Positions 42,796-55,726 are shown, numbered from the stretch's first letter. The stretch is DNA of 64,000 bases from Blastococcus sp. TBT05-19 (GCF_003319095.1 NZ_QOHI01000001.1:930001-994000); one strand, 5' to 3'. A program made the numbers and translations. The notes: generated by a model from the letters alone, not told the origin.

Positions 42796-42802
42796 GACCT
42801 GG

Positions 42803-42875
<73 letters not shown>

Positions 42876-43052
42876 GTGTGACCGGCGAGGCCGGGCAACG
42901 AGGGAGAACGATACCAGCGTCGGACCGGGGTCATGACAGGTGTCCGGGGAGGGCTTCGCCACACGTGGCGGCCTCCGCGGTGTCGGAACTCCGTGGACAC
43001 TGGTGGGCATGCGCTCGCCCGGCTGGGGCGGGGCGGGGGAAGCGAGGACTCG

Positions 43053-44261
43053 GTGCAGGTGCGACGGACGGCCGCGATGATCGCCGCGGGGACGCTGGTC
43101 CTCCTGGCCGGGTGCAGCGGGGACGACGCCGGGACGTCCGGTGAGCCCACCGCGGAGTCCGCGCCGGCGACCGTCGAGCTCGCCGTGGCCGACGGCTCGG
43201 TCGACGTCTCCCCGGTGGTCCCGCTGGAGATCGCCGTCGACGGCGGCGAGCTCTCCGAGGTCACCGTGACCGACGGCCAGGGCGCCCCGGTGCCCGGGGC
43301 CCTCGCCCCGGCCGCGGAGGAGGAGCCCGCGACCGACGAGGGGTCCCCGGCTGCGCAGGTCTGGACGCCGGAGGCCCCGCTCGCCTACGGCACCAGCTAC
43401 ACGCTGACGGCCAGCGCCACCAACGACGACGACGAGGCGACCACGGCGACGTCGACCTTCACGACGGTCACCCCCGAGACGGTCAGCACCCCCTCGATCG
43501 GCCCGCTGGACGGGCAGACGGTCGGGGTCGGCATGCCGATCCGGGTCTACTTCGAGGAGGCGGTCGCCGACAAGGCCGCCGTCGAGAGCCGGCTGAAGGT
43601 CACGAGCACGACCCCGACCGACGGCGTCTGGAGCTGGCTGAACGACTCCGAGGTGCACTTCCGCCCGTCGCAGTACTGGCCCGAGAACATCGACGTCACC
43701 CTCGACGCCGAGCTGTACGGCGTGAACTTCGGCGAGGGCGTGTGGGGCGAGAAGAACCGCTCGGTCTCCTTCTCCATCGGCGAGCGGCACGTGTCGATCG
43801 CCGACGCCGCCTCGCACACCATGGAGGTCTACGACGGCGACCAGCTGGTGCAGACCTTCCCGATGAGCGCGGGCGGCCCCGACTTCCCCAGCCGCAACGG
43901 GCCGCACGTGGTCACCGAGCTGAACCGGGACCGGATCATGGACTCCAGCACCTACGGCACCCCGGTCGACAGCCCCAACGGCTACCGCACGCCGGTCGAG
44001 TACGCCGTCCGCCTGTCCAACAACGGCGAGTTCGTGCACGCCGCCCCGTGGTCGGTGGCCCAGCAGGGACGCGAGAACGTGTCGCACGGGTGCATCAACC
44101 TCTCCACCGAACGCGCGGCCTGGTTCTTCAACTTCTCCCAGCCCGGCGACGTCGTGGAGATCAGGAACTCGGAGGGGCCCGACCTCTCGGCGGCCGACGG
44201 CGACATCTACGACTGGGCCGTCTCCTGGGAGGAGTGGCAGGCCGGCAGCGCGCTGAAGTGA
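43053..44261 (+). CDS. Lipoprotein L,D-transpeptidase (YkuD) with Ig-like domains
   Basis: 402 aa. N-terminal basic residues RR, a hydrophobic segment and the lipobox LVLLAGC, so a membrane-anchored lipoprotein. Two Ig-like domains (about residues 35-230), then the YkuD catalytic domain (~250-385) with HVSIADAASHTMEVYDG, MDSSTYGTPVDSPNGYRTPVEYAVRLSNNGEFVHAAPW and the active-site SHGCINLS (Cys). Forms 3-3 cross-links in peptidoglycan, as mycobacterial LdtB. GTG 43053 chosen with GAGG five bases upstream; GTG 43059 possible. Confidence 0.95.
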   Translation: MQVRRTAAMIAAGTLVLLAGCSGDDAGTSGEPTAESAPATVELAVADGSVDVSPVVPLEIAVDGGELSEVTVTDGQGAPVPGALAPAAEEEPATDEGSPAAQVWTPEAPLAYGTSYTLTASATNDDDEATTATSTFTTVTPETVSTPSIGPLDGQTVGVGMPIRVYFEEAVADKAAVESRLKVTSTTPTDGVWSWLNDSEVHFRPSQYWPENIDVTLDAELYGVNFGEGVWGEKNRSVSFSIGERHVSIADAASHTMEVYDGDQLVQTFPMSAGGPDFPSRNGPHVVTELNRDRIMDSSTYGTPVDSPNGYRTPVEYAVRLSNNGEFVHAAPWSVAQQGRENVSHGCINLSTERAAWFFNFSQPGDVVEIRNSEGPDLSAADGDIYDWAVSWEEWQAGSALK

Positions 44262-44335
44262 TCGACGGCGGGCCGCAGGCGTTTCTCCCTCTGTGACCAC
44301 GGGCACCCTCCCGGCGACATCGAGGAGGGGTGGTC

Positions 44336-44746
44336 ATGGAGACCTGGCAGATCGTGCTGATCGTCGCGGTCGTGCTGGTGGCGCTCGCGCTGCTGGCGCT
44401 GGCGCTGCAGAAGCGGGCCCGCGTCGCACGCGTGCAGCGCGAGGCGCAGCACCGGGAGCAGGCGCGCGAGAACCTGCAGGAGGCGCAGATCAGGGCAGCC
44501 CGTGCGGACAAGGAGCAGGCGCTCGCCGAGGAGCAGGCCGCGGCCGCCCGGCGCGAGATGGCCGAGGTCCAGGAGCGCGCGGCGCTCGCCGAGCAGCAGG
44601 CCCGGGAGCGGGCCGCCCGCGCAGGTGAGGACCGGACGGCGGCCGAGGAGCTCCGCGCCGAGGCCCAGCGCCTCGCCCCCGGCCTGACGCCCGACGGGCA
44701 GCACCCGCACCACGACTCGCCCGAGGGTGGCGCGACCCGCCGCTGA
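44336..44746 (+). CDS. Membrane-anchored coiled-coil protein
   Basis: 136 aa. One N-terminal helix (about 4-24, WQIVLIVAVVLVALALLALAL) followed by an Ala/Glu/Arg-rich coiled coil (about 28-108, QREAQHREQARENLQEAQ...) and a short His-rich disordered tail GQHPHHDSPEGG. Low-complexity, not a recognised domain; similar small proteins are widespread in actinobacteria. ATG 44336 has GAGGAGGGG upstream. Role unknown. Confidence 0.75.
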   Translation: METWQIVLIVAVVLVALALLALALQKRARVARVQREAQHREQARENLQEAQIRAARADKEQALAEEQAAAARREMAEVQERAALAEQQARERAARAGEDRTAAEELRAEAQRLAPGLTPDGQHPHHDSPEGGATRR

Positions 44747-44801
44747 GTTTCCGGTCCCCCTCCGGTCCTAGTCCTGAGGACCGTCGACTCGGAGGGGTGT
44801 C

Positions 44802-45884
44802 ATGACCGATCTGCTGGCCATCGGGACGCGCAAGGGGTTGTGGCTGGCCCGCAGCGAGGACGATCGGCGGAGCTGGACGCTGGACGGGCCGCACCTCCTG
44901 GCCCAGGAGGTCGCGGCCGTCTGCGTCGACACCCGCCGGCCCACGCCGCGTCTGCTCGCCGGGATCCAATACGGGCACTGGGGTCCGACGGTGATGTGGT
45001 CCGACGACCTGGGTGGCACCTGGAACGAGACCGACTCCGGCGCCATCCGCTTCCCGGAGGACACCGGGGCGGCGCTCGAGCGGGTCTGGCAGCTGCGGCC
45101 GGATTCCGCCGGCCGGCCCGACGTCGTCTGGGCGGGCTGCGAGCCGCACTCGCTGTGGCGCAGCACCGACGGCGGCTGCAGCTTCACCCTGGTCCGCGGG
45201 CACTGGGACCACCCGCACAGGCCCGAGTGGCAGCCCGGTGGCGGCGGGGGAGCGGTGCACACGATCCTCCCCGACCCGGCGTCGGACCGGGTGACCATCG
45301 CGATGAGCGGTGGCGGCGTCTACGTGAGCGACGACGGGGGCGCGCGGTGGGAGCCCCGCAACCGGGGGATCAGCGCCGTCTTCATGCCCGAGCCGGCGCC
45401 GGAGTACGGGCAGTGCGTGCACAAGGTCGCCGTCGACGCCGCCGGCCCGGACACGATGGTCGCGCAGAACCACTTCGGGGTCTTCCGCACCGAGGACGCC
45501 GGGCGTCACTGGTCCTCCATCGCCGGCGGGCTGCCGGCGGACTTCGGGTTCCCGATCGCGACGTCGCCGTCGACACCCGGCACGGCCTGGGTGGTGCCCC
45601 TGGTGGCCGACATGCAGCGCGTGCCGCCGGGCGGGAGGCTGCGCGTCCAGCGCACGCGCGACGCCGGCGCGACCTGGACCGAGGGCGGCGAGGGGCTGCC
45701 CGACGCCGCGTGGACCGCCGTCATGCGCGACGCCTTCTGCGTGGACGAGGGCGATCCCACCGGCGTCTACCTCGGCACCCGCGACGGCTGCGTCTACGCC
45801 AGCGCCGACGAGGGGGACTCCTTCACGCTGGTCGCCGACCACCTGCCCGACGTGCTCGTCGTCCGCGCGGTGCGGCTGCCGTGA
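44802..45884 (+). CDS. BNR-repeat (sialidase-like) beta-propeller protein
   Basis: 360 aa. Several BNR/Asp-box-like repeats (SxDxGxxW pattern): WSDDLGGTWNE, RSTDGGCSFTL, VSDDGGARWEP, RTEDAGRHWSS, RTRDAGATWTE, ASADEGDSFTL, giving a six- or seven-bladed propeller of the exo-alpha-sialidase type. There is no signal peptide and no sialidase Arg triad that I can identify, so glycosidase activity is doubtful. Begins MTDLLAIGTRKGLWL. Stop overlaps the MoaD-like start (GTGA). Confidence 0.85.
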   Translation: MTDLLAIGTRKGLWLARSEDDRRSWTLDGPHLLAQEVAAVCVDTRRPTPRLLAGIQYGHWGPTVMWSDDLGGTWNETDSGAIRFPEDTGAALERVWQLRPDSAGRPDVVWAGCEPHSLWRSTDGGCSFTLVRGHWDHPHRPEWQPGGGGGAVHTILPDPASDRVTIAMSGGGVYVSDDGGARWEPRNRGISAVFMPEPAPEYGQCVHKVAVDAAGPDTMVAQNHFGVFRTEDAGRHWSSIAGGLPADFGFPIATSPSTPGTAWVVPLVADMQRVPPGGRLRVQRTRDAGATWTEGGEGLPDAAWTAVMRDAFCVDEGDPTGVYLGTRDGCVYASADEGDSFTLVADHLPDVLVVRAVRLP

Positions 45885-46162
45885 CCGTCCAGGTGGTGCT
45901 GCCCGGCGTGCTGGCCGACCTGGCCGGCGGCGCCAAGCACCTCGACGTCGATCCTGCGGGGACCACCCTCGCCGACGTGCTCGACGCCCTCGCCGAGCGG
46001 CATCCGTCGCTGGGCCGGCGGCTCCGGGACGAGACCGGCCGGGTGCGGCGGTTCGTGAACGTCTACGTGGACGGCGACGACGTGCGCTTCGCCGACGGTC
46101 TCGCCACGACGGTGCGCGACGGCGCGGAGGTGCAGGTGCTGCCCTCGATCGCGGGCGGCTGA
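45881..46162 (+). CDS. MoaD/ThiS family sulfur-carrier-like protein
   Basis: 93 aa beta-grasp protein: VVLPGVLADLAGG at the start, TTLADVLDALAERHPSL, NVYVDGDDVRF and the Gly-Gly end VLPSIAGG, the C-terminus used for thiocarboxylation or conjugation in MoaD/ThiS. The window has no MoeB-like activating enzyme. Coupled to the BNR gene by a four-base overlap; the two probably act together. Pair recurrence elsewhere is from memory of actinobacterial genomes, not checked. Confidence 0.85.
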   Translation: MTVQVVLPGVLADLAGGAKHLDVDPAGTTLADVLDALAERHPSLGRRLRDETGRVRRFVNVYVDGDDVRFADGLATTVRDGAEVQVLPSIAGG

Positions 46163-46181
46163 CCGGGACGGCGCCGAGGCG

Positions 46182-46424
46182 TCAGAGGGAGGCGAGCTGC
46201 GCGCAGTTCGCGCAGAGCTGCTGCTCGTCGTAGCCCTCGGGCGGCCAGGGGAGCTGCTCGTCGACGGAGACGTAGGCGCCGCACAGCGCCTTGCGGCTCT
46301 GCCCCGCGACCCGGCCGATGGTGGCGTGCGCCGGGCCGATCTGCCGGGGCTGCAGACCCTCCGCCCCGAAGGAGCCGACCATCACGACCGCGTGTGCCGT
46401 GCCGTACGCGTAAACGGTGGTCAT
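46182..46424 (-). CDS. Small Cys-containing hypothetical protein
   Basis: 80 aa, unrecognised. Contains one Cys in KALCGAYV and a CxxC in QLCANCAQL near the C-terminus, so a zinc knuckle-like fold is possible. Convergent with the MoaD-like gene. ATG 46424 is used where homologous-looking residues begin (TTVYAYGTAHAV). Function unknown. Confidence 0.65.
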   Translation of the reverse strand: MTTVYAYGTAHAVVMVGSFGAEGLQPRQIGPAHATIGRVAGQSRKALCGAYVSVDEQLPWPPEGYDEQQLCANCAQLASL

Positions 46425-46531
46425 GGCCCCAGGGTCCGAGGCGGCGCGCCGCGAGACCAGCACCGGCGGGTGCGTGTTCGGCGCACCCGCCCCATCCGTC
46501 CCGTGCGTCCCCTCGCCGGGGGTGGACCGTG

Positions 46532-46837
46532 TTATCCGGGCTCCTCCGCCTCGGCGTCGACGATCTCCCGGAGCGCCCGCACGTGCCCGGCGTAGGCGCG
46601 CGCCCCCTCGCGGGTGAGCGAGAGCCACAACCGGCTGCGGGCATCCCGCACGGCGCGCTCCTGCTGGACGTAGCCGGCCTCGACCAGGTGGGCGAGCTGC
46701 TTGCTGAGCGCGGACTTCGACAGGCCGAGCCGGTCCTGGAGGATGCCGAACTCCACGCTCTGGGCGGCGCTGAGCATCGCGCAGATGCGCAGCCGCTGCG
46801 GAGCGTGGACGACCTCGTCGAAGGCCGGCGCGGTCAC
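46532..46837 (-). CDS. Winged-helix transcriptional regulator
   Basis: 101 aa single-domain wHTH protein: DEVVHAPQRLRICAMLSAAQSVEFGILQDRLGLSKSALSKQLAHLVEAGYVQQERAVRDARSRLWLSLTREGARAYAGHVRAL, helices 2-3 at LSKSALSKQLAHL with the wing at QERAVRDARSRLWLSLT. Matches the HTH_34/ArsR-like group that pairs with a membrane protein. GTG 46837 overlaps the stop of the membrane gene upstream (GTGA). The double palindrome upstream of that gene is the likely autoregulatory operator. Confidence 0.88.
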   Translation of the reverse strand: MTAPAFDEVVHAPQRLRICAMLSAAQSVEFGILQDRLGLSKSALSKQLAHLVEAGYVQQERAVRDARSRLWLSLTREGARAYAGHVRALREIVDAEAEEPG

Positions 46838-47283
46838 CCGAACTCCCGCCGGTAGGAGCGTCCGGTGACCAGGACGACGGCCGCGGCGACGACGGCTCCG
46901 GCGATCCAGACCCACGTCGCGCCGGTGGTCTCCGCGAGCACCCAGCACAGCGCGTAGCTGCCGCAGAGGACCGCCAGGAAGGGCAGCAGATCGCGGGGGC
47001 GGGCGGTCGCCCACGAGACGCCGTCGCGGTCGAACCAGTACTTCCGGCCGAGTCCGCCGGTCGCGAGGGCGATGGCCAGGATCGCGACCAGCTGGGTGGC
47101 CCGGCCGGCGCCGGACTCCGGCAGCAGGCGGACCAGGAACAGGCCGGCGACCGCTGCGGCCTGCACGAGGAAGAACCAGGCCGGGATCGGCGGGTAGCGG
47201 ACGGCGTCCTCGTCGGCGGCGAGCTGGCGGAGGGCCTCGCGCGCCTCGTCCGGTGTGGGGGAGTGCCCGGCAGGGGTTTCCAT
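46834..47283 (-). CDS. Membrane protein, partner of the winged-helix regulator
   Basis: 149 aa with four hydrophobic segments after an N-terminal acidic tail (PDEAREALRQLAADEDAVRY): about 36-53, 65-80, 103-120 and 124-141. Two-gene unit with the wHTH regulator downstream, coupled by a four-base overlap. The ATG at 47283 lies inside a large palindrome, so both transcription and translation initiation are covered by it. Function unknown; such pairs may sense a small molecule or membrane state, by inference only. Confidence 0.75.
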   Translation of the reverse strand: METPAGHSPTPDEAREALRQLAADEDAVRYPPIPAWFFLVQAAAVAGLFLVRLLPESGAGRATQLVAILAIALATGGLGRKYWFDRDGVSWATARPRDLLPFLAVLCGSYALCWVLAETTGATWVWIAGAVVAAAVVLVTGRSYRREFG

Positions 47284-47322
47284 GCAGGAAACAGTAGCGC
47301 ACTGTTTCCTGCATGGAAACCC
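47274..47322 (-). promoter_or_regulatory. Double TTTCC-N5-GGAAA palindrome over the promoter of the membrane/wHTH operon
   Basis: A perfect inverted repeat with 22-base arms (47274-47295 and 47301-47322) around AGCGC. Each arm itself contains TTTCC-N5-GGAAA, so the structure offers two, arguably three, operator-like sites. The -10 box TACTGT for a leaderless message (seven bases before the ATG) lies inside. A repressor bound here would block the operon; the wHTH product is the obvious candidate. Confidence 0.75.
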
Positions 47323-47328
47323 TCGCCG

Positions 47329-49119
<1,791 letters not shown>

Positions 49120-49144
49120 CGGGTGGGCTCCTCGGGGCTGAAGG

Positions 49145-49168
49145 CTGCGTCACGACGGTGTGACGCAG
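49145..49168. promoter_or_regulatory. Palindrome CTGCGTCAC-GACGGT-GTGACGCAG
   Basis: Perfect 9-base arms with a six-base spacer in the divergent region between fadD and the acyl-CoA dehydrogenase. Operator candidate for a homodimeric regulator; which one is not known. Confidence 0.45.
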
Positions 49169-49177
49169 ATCGCGAAG

Positions 49178-49199
49178 ATACAGAACAGATGGTCTGTAT
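49178..49199. promoter_or_regulatory. Palindrome ATACAGA-N8-TCTGTAT
   Basis: Perfect 7-base arms around ACAGATGG, which itself contributes an inner ACAGA-TGG-TCTGT. Ends 58 bases before the acyl-CoA dehydrogenase start. Second operator candidate in the same region; the TetR gene at the end of this operon could be its regulator (inference). Confidence 0.5.
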
Positions 49200-49256
49200 G
49201 TTCGGGTTTCCGGCGCGGGGTGATGGCCGGAGCTCTCCGAACCCCAGGGGGTACCA

Positions 49257-50399
<1,143 letters not shown>

Positions 50400-50418
50400 G
50401 AACGTCCCCCGCTCCTTC

Positions 50419-50448
50419 AGGGCCGATATGGCCAGTTTGGCCCTTTTT
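50419..50448. repeat. Hairpin with ATGGCCA loop, copy B, ending in T4
   Basis: AGGGCC (50419-50424) pairs with GGCCCT (50439-50444) around the 14-base loop GATATGGCCAGTTT, then TTTT to 50448. Same loop length and core ATGGCCA as the element at 32876-32905. Here the T-run gives it the look of an intrinsic terminator or attenuator inside the operon. Confidence 0.6.
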
Positions 50449-50465
50449 CCATCGAGAGGACACGT

Positions 50466-51680
<1,215 letters not shown>

Positions 51681-51690
51681 GGAGTCCTTC

Positions 51691-53841
51691 GTGTCTGACA
51701 GCACCATCCGCTGGGAGTCCGACGCCGACGGCGTCGTCGTCCTCACCCTCGACGACCCGTCGTCGTCGGCCAACACCATGAACGACGCCTACGTGCGCTC
51801 GATGGCCGAGGTCGTCGACCGGCTCGAGGCCGGGAAGGAGCAGGTGCGCGGCGTCGTCGTCACCAGCGCGAAGAAGACCTTCTTCGCCGGCGGCAACCTC
51901 GGCAGCCTGATCCAGGCCGGCCCGGAGTCGAAGGACGACGTCCTCGCCCAGGTCACCCTGGTCAAGTCCCAGCTGCGCCGGCTGGAGACCCTGGGTGTGC
52001 CGGTCGCCGCGGCGATCAACGGCGCCGCCCTCGGCGGTGGCCTGGAGATCGCCCTGGCCTGCCACCACCGCGTCGTCCTCGACGACCCGAAGGTGAAGCT
52101 CGGCCTGCCCGAGGTGACCCTCGGCCTGCTGCCCGGCGGCGGTGGCGTCGTGCGCACCGTGCGCCTGCTCGGCCTGACGACGGCGCTGCTGGAGCTGCTC
52201 CTGCAGGGGCAGCAGCTGCGGCCGGAGAAGGCGCTGAAGCTGGGGCTGGTGCACGAGCTCGCCGCCGACCGCGACGAGCTGGTGGCCAAGGCACGCGCCT
52301 GGGTGCTGGCGAACCCCGACGCCGCCCAGCCCTGGGACACCAAGGGCTACAAGGTGCCCGGCGGCACGCCGTCCACCCCGTCGCTGGCTTCGACCCTGCC
52401 GGCGTTCCCGGCGAACCTGACCAAGCAGCTCAAGGGAGCGCCCTACCCGGCGCCGTACGCGATCCTGTCCGCGGCGGTGGAGAGCCTGCAGGTCGACGTC
52501 GACACCGCGTTCACCGTCGAGGGCCGCTACTTCGTCGACCTGGTCACCGGCCAGATCTCGACGAACATGATCCAGGCGCTGTGGTTCGACCTCAACGCCA
52601 TCAACGGCGGCGCCTCCCGTCCGTCCGGCCCGGAGGCGCACGCCGCGAGCAAGGTCGGCGTGCTGGGCGCGGGGATGATGGGCGCCGGCATCGCGCACTC
52701 CTTCGCCAAGGTCGGCGTCGAGGTCGTGCTCAAGGACGTGAGCACCGAGGCGGCCCAGAAGGGCAAGGCGCACGTCGAGGGGCTCGTCGGCAAGCAGGTC
52801 TCGCGTGGGCGGATGAGCCAGGAGAAGGCCGACGCCTTCCTCGCCCGCATCACCCCCACCGGCGACGCCGCCGACCTCGCCGGCTGCGACGTGATCGTGG
52901 AGGCGGTGTTCGAGGACACTGCGCTCAAGCACCGGGTGCTCAGCGAGGCCGAGGCCGCCGCCCTGCCGGACGCGCTGCTGGCGTCCAACACCTCGACCCT
53001 GCCCATCACCGGGCTGGCCGAGGGAGTGCAGCGGCCCGCCGACGTGGTGGGCATGCACTTCTTCTCGCCGGTGGACAAGATGCCGCTGGTCGAGCTGATC
53101 GTGGGGGAGCGGACCTCCGACGAGGCGCTCGCCCGGGCCTACGACGTCGTCCGGCAGATCGGCAAGACGCCGATCGTGGTGCAGGACAGCCGCGGCTTCT
53201 TCACCAGCCGGGTGTTCGGCACCCTCGTGCTCGAGGGCGCCGCGCTGCTGGCCGAGGGTCTGGCGCCGATGAGCATCGAGCGGGCGGCGCTGCAGGCCGG
53301 CTTCCCGGCCGGACCGCTCACCCTGCTCGACGAGGTCACCCTCACCCTGCCCCTGAAGATCCGCGACGAGGCGGCGAAGGCGGGCGCCACCGACGACCAC
53401 CCGGGCATCGCCGTCCTCCGGGCGCTGGTCGAGCAGGGCCGCACCGGCAAGTCCGCCGGGAAGGGCTTCTTCGACTGGCAGCCGGAGAAGCGGGTGTGGC
53501 CGGGCCTCACCGAGCTCTTCCCGAGTTCGGATGCGGTGCCCTTCACCGACGCGCAGGAGCGGCTGCTGTTCGTCATGGCGGTGGAGACGGCGCGCTGCGT
53601 CGAGGAGAAGGTCCTCAACTCGGTGGAGGACGCCAACATCGGCTCGATCATGGGCATCGGCTTCCCGCCCCTCTACGGCGGCGTGCTGCAGTACGTCGAC
53701 CAGTACGCGGGCGGGGTCGCCGGGTTCGTGGCGCGGGCCGACGAGCTGGCCGACCGCTACGGCGAGCGCTTCCGCCCGCCGGCGATCCTGCTCGAGCGGG
53801 CCGTCCCGGCCGGCAGCGTCCGGGCCGCGGTGGCGGGCTGA
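51691..53841 (+). CDS. fadJ: Multifunctional enoyl-CoA hydratase/3-hydroxyacyl-CoA dehydrogenase
   Basis: 716 aa alpha-subunit-type fusion. Residues ~1-205 are crotonase-fold (oxyanion [19 protein letters not shown], then [18 protein letters not shown] with the catalytic Glu region). A 3-hydroxyacyl-CoA dehydrogenase follows with NAD motif [17 protein letters not shown] near residues 321-338, [16 protein letters not shown] with the catalytic His, and a C-terminal helical domain. Complete; performs two successive steps next to thiolase. GTG start. Confidence 0.96.
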   Translation: MSDSTIRWESDADGVVVLTLDDPSSSANTMNDAYVRSMAEVVDRLEAGKEQVRGVVVTSAKKTFFAGGNLGSLIQAGPESKDDVLAQVTLVKSQLRRLETLGVPVAAAINGAALGGGLEIALACHHRVVLDDPKVKLGLPEVTLGLLPGGGGVVRTVRLLGLTTALLELLLQGQQLRPEKALKLGLVHELAADRDELVAKARAWVLANPDAAQPWDTKGYKVPGGTPSTPSLASTLPAFPANLTKQLKGAPYPAPYAILSAAVESLQVDVDTAFTVEGRYFVDLVTGQISTNMIQALWFDLNAINGGASRPSGPEAHAASKVGVLGAGMMGAGIAHSFAKVGVEVVLKDVSTEAAQKGKAHVEGLVGKQVSRGRMSQEKADAFLARITPTGDAADLAGCDVIVEAVFEDTALKHRVLSEAEAAALPDALLASNTSTLPITGLAEGVQRPADVVGMHFFSPVDKMPLVELIVGERTSDEALARAYDVVRQIGKTPIVVQDSRGFFTSRVFGTLVLEGAALLAEGLAPMSIERAALQAGFPAGPLTLLDEVTLTLPLKIRDEAAKAGATDDHPGIAVLRALVEQGRTGKSAGKGFFDWQPEKRVWPGLTELFPSSDAVPFTDAQERLLFVMAVETARCVEEKVLNSVEDANIGSIMGIGFPPLYGGVLQYVDQYAGGVAGFVARADELADRYGERFRPPAILLERAVPAGSVRAAVAG

Positions 53842-54464
53842 CCGTCATCGCCGGAACCACCCGCTCGCCGCTCCGCCGCACCCAGGCGGAGCGGCGGGCG
53901 GGCACCCGCGACGCGCTGGTGCGGGCGACCGTCGAGGCGCTGGTCGAGCTCGGCTACGCGGGCACCACCACGAGCGAGGTGCAGCGCCGCGCCGGGGTGT
54001 CCCGGGGGGCGCTCACGCACCACTTCACGTCGAAGGCCGAGCTGGTGCTGGCCGCCGTCGACCACCTCTACGAGGAGTTCAGCGCCGGCGTGCGGCGGGC
54101 CGCCGCCGACCTGCCGGCCGACTCAGCGCTGCGCATCCGGCCCGGCGTCGAGGTGATCTGGGAGCGCTTCCACGGCCCGCTGTTCGTGGCCGCGATGGAG
54201 CTGTGGAACGCGGCCCGCACCGATCCGGAGCTGCGCGCGGCGCTCTTCCCGCACGAGCGCCGGCTCAACGTGCAGCTGCGCGCGCTGTCGATGGAGGTGT
54301 TCGGCGAGCGGGTGGCCCGGCACCCCCGGGCCGAGGCGGTCTACCAGGTGCTGCTCACCTCGATGCGCGGGCAGGCGCTCACCTACGCGCTGCAACCGGA
54401 CGCGCCCCGCTCCGGCCCGCACCTGGAGCACTGGGTGACGATCGTCGAGGCCTTCACCGCCTGA
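53838..54464 (+). CDS. TetR family regulator of the beta-oxidation cluster, probable CTG start
   Basis: 208 aa if read from CTG 53838. Helix-turn-helix TRDALVRATVEALVELGYAGTTTSEVQRRAGVSRGALTHHFTSKAELV is complete and starts before any ATG or GTG in frame; the first GTG lies inside helix 1. The CTG overlaps the fadJ TGA (CTGA), the spacing of coupled NTGA starts. C-terminal TetR domain contains EVIWERFHGPLFVAAMELWNAART. Likely regulates this operon or fadD; ligand may be an acyl-CoA (inference). Confidence 0.85.
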   Translation: MTVIAGTTRSPLRRTQAERRAGTRDALVRATVEALVELGYAGTTTSEVQRRAGVSRGALTHHFTSKAELVLAAVDHLYEEFSAGVRRAAADLPADSALRIRPGVEVIWERFHGPLFVAAMELWNAARTDPELRAALFPHERRLNVQLRALSMEVFGERVARHPRAEAVYQVLLTSMRGQALTYALQPDAPRSGPHLEHWVTIVEAFTA

Positions 54465-54477
54465 TCTCGGCCAGGGG

Positions 54478-55641
54478 TCAGGCGAGCAGGAGCTTGGAGA
54501 TGACCTCGTTCATGATCTCGTTCGTCCCGCCGCCGATGCCGAGGATCCGCGCGTCCCGGTAGTGGCGCTCCACCTCGGACTCGCGCATGTAGCCCGTACC
54601 GCCGTGGATCTGCACGGCCGCGTCCACGACGAAGTCGCAGGCGTAGACGGCCGTGTTCTTGGCCATGGAGACCTCGGTGATCACGTCCTCGCCGGCCACG
54701 TGCCGCTGCAGGACGGCGCGGGTGTAGGTGCGGGCGACGTCGACCTGGCGCGCCATCTCGGCGAGCTTGTGCCGGATGACCTGGCGCCCGGTCAGCGGCC
54801 GGCCGAAGGTCTCCCGCTCGCGCGCCCACGCCAGGGCCAGGTCCAGGCAGCGCGCGGCGGTGGCGTAGGCCTGCACCGCCAGGCTCAGCCGCTCGGCCTG
54901 GAACTGCCGCATGATCTGCACGAACCCGCTGTCCTCCGGGCCGACCAGGTTGGTCACGGGCACGCGGACGTCGACGAACGAGAGCTCGGCGGTGTCCGAG
55001 CAGCGCCAGCCCATCTTGTCCAGCCGCCGGGACACGGTGAAGCCGGGGGAGTCGGTGTCGACGACGAGCAGCGAGACGCCGCCGTAGCCCGCACCGCCGG
55101 TGCGCACGGCCGTGGTGACGAAGTCGGCGCGGACGCCGCTGGTGATGAAGGTCTTCGCCCCGTCGACGACGTAGGAGTCGCCGTCGCGAACCGCCCGGGT
55201 GCGCAGCTGCGCCACGTCGGATCCGGCGTCGGGCTCGCTGACGCCGAGGGATCCGATCAGCTCCCCGGCCAGCGTGGGCCGCACGTAGCGCTCGACCAGG
55301 TCGGCCGATCCGCTGCCCACGATGTGGGGGAGGGCGATGCCGTGGGTGAACAGCGCGGCCACCACGCCGCTGGACCCACCGCCGAGCAGCACCTCCTCGG
55401 TGACGATCGCAGAGTCGATGGAGTCGCCGCCTCCGCCGCCGACCTCCTCGGGGAACCCGACGCCGAGGAGCCCGACCGCGGCGGCCTTCCGGTGCAGCTC
55501 GCGGGGCAGCTCCCCGGCCGCCTCCCACGCGGGCAGGTGCGGGGCGATCTCGCGGCGCACGAAGTCCCGGGCCAGCTGCCGCAGGGCGACGCGCTCCGGC
55601 GTGCGCCACGGGTCGGCCGGCGCTCCGGGGTGGTTCTCCAC
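54478..55641 (-). CDS. Acyl-CoA dehydrogenase
   Basis: 387 aa. Flavin region GVSEPDAGSDVAQLRTRAVRDGDSYVVDGAKTFITSG, and the C-terminal VQIHGGTGYMRESEVERHYRDARILGIGGGTNEIMNEVISKLL. The substitution IGGGTNEI in place of the usual YEGTSEI changes the catalytic-base region. N-terminal ~25 residues Pro-rich. Similar enzymes serve citronellyl-CoA or isovaleryl-CoA dehydrogenation, which fits the AtuA operon nearby, but the substrate is inferred. GTG 55641 with GGAGAG upstream. Confidence 0.93.
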   Translation of the reverse strand: MENHPGAPADPWRTPERVALRQLARDFVRREIAPHLPAWEAAGELPRELHRKAAAVGLLGVGFPEEVGGGGGDSIDSAIVTEEVLLGGGSSGVVAALFTHGIALPHIVGSGSADLVERYVRPTLAGELIGSLGVSEPDAGSDVAQLRTRAVRDGDSYVVDGAKTFITSGVRADFVTTAVRTGGAGYGGVSLLVVDTDSPGFTVSRRLDKMGWRCSDTAELSFVDVRVPVTNLVGPEDSGFVQIMRQFQAERLSLAVQAYATAARCLDLALAWARERETFGRPLTGRQVIRHKLAEMARQVDVARTYTRAVLQRHVAGEDVITEVSMAKNTAVYACDFVVDAAVQIHGGTGYMRESEVERHYRDARILGIGGGTNEIMNEVISKLLLA

Positions 55642-55726
55642 TGGCCGCTCTCCGCTCGCCGTGGCTCCCCGTCCCGGGTGGGGCGGAGCGCCGATCCGTG
55701 TGCTGCGTCCCGGAGTCTGCGCATAC

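Noticed and set aside
44802..45884. Functional sialidase
   Set aside because: BNR repeats are clear, but the signal peptide and the Arg triad of true sialidases were not seen, so only the fold is claimed.
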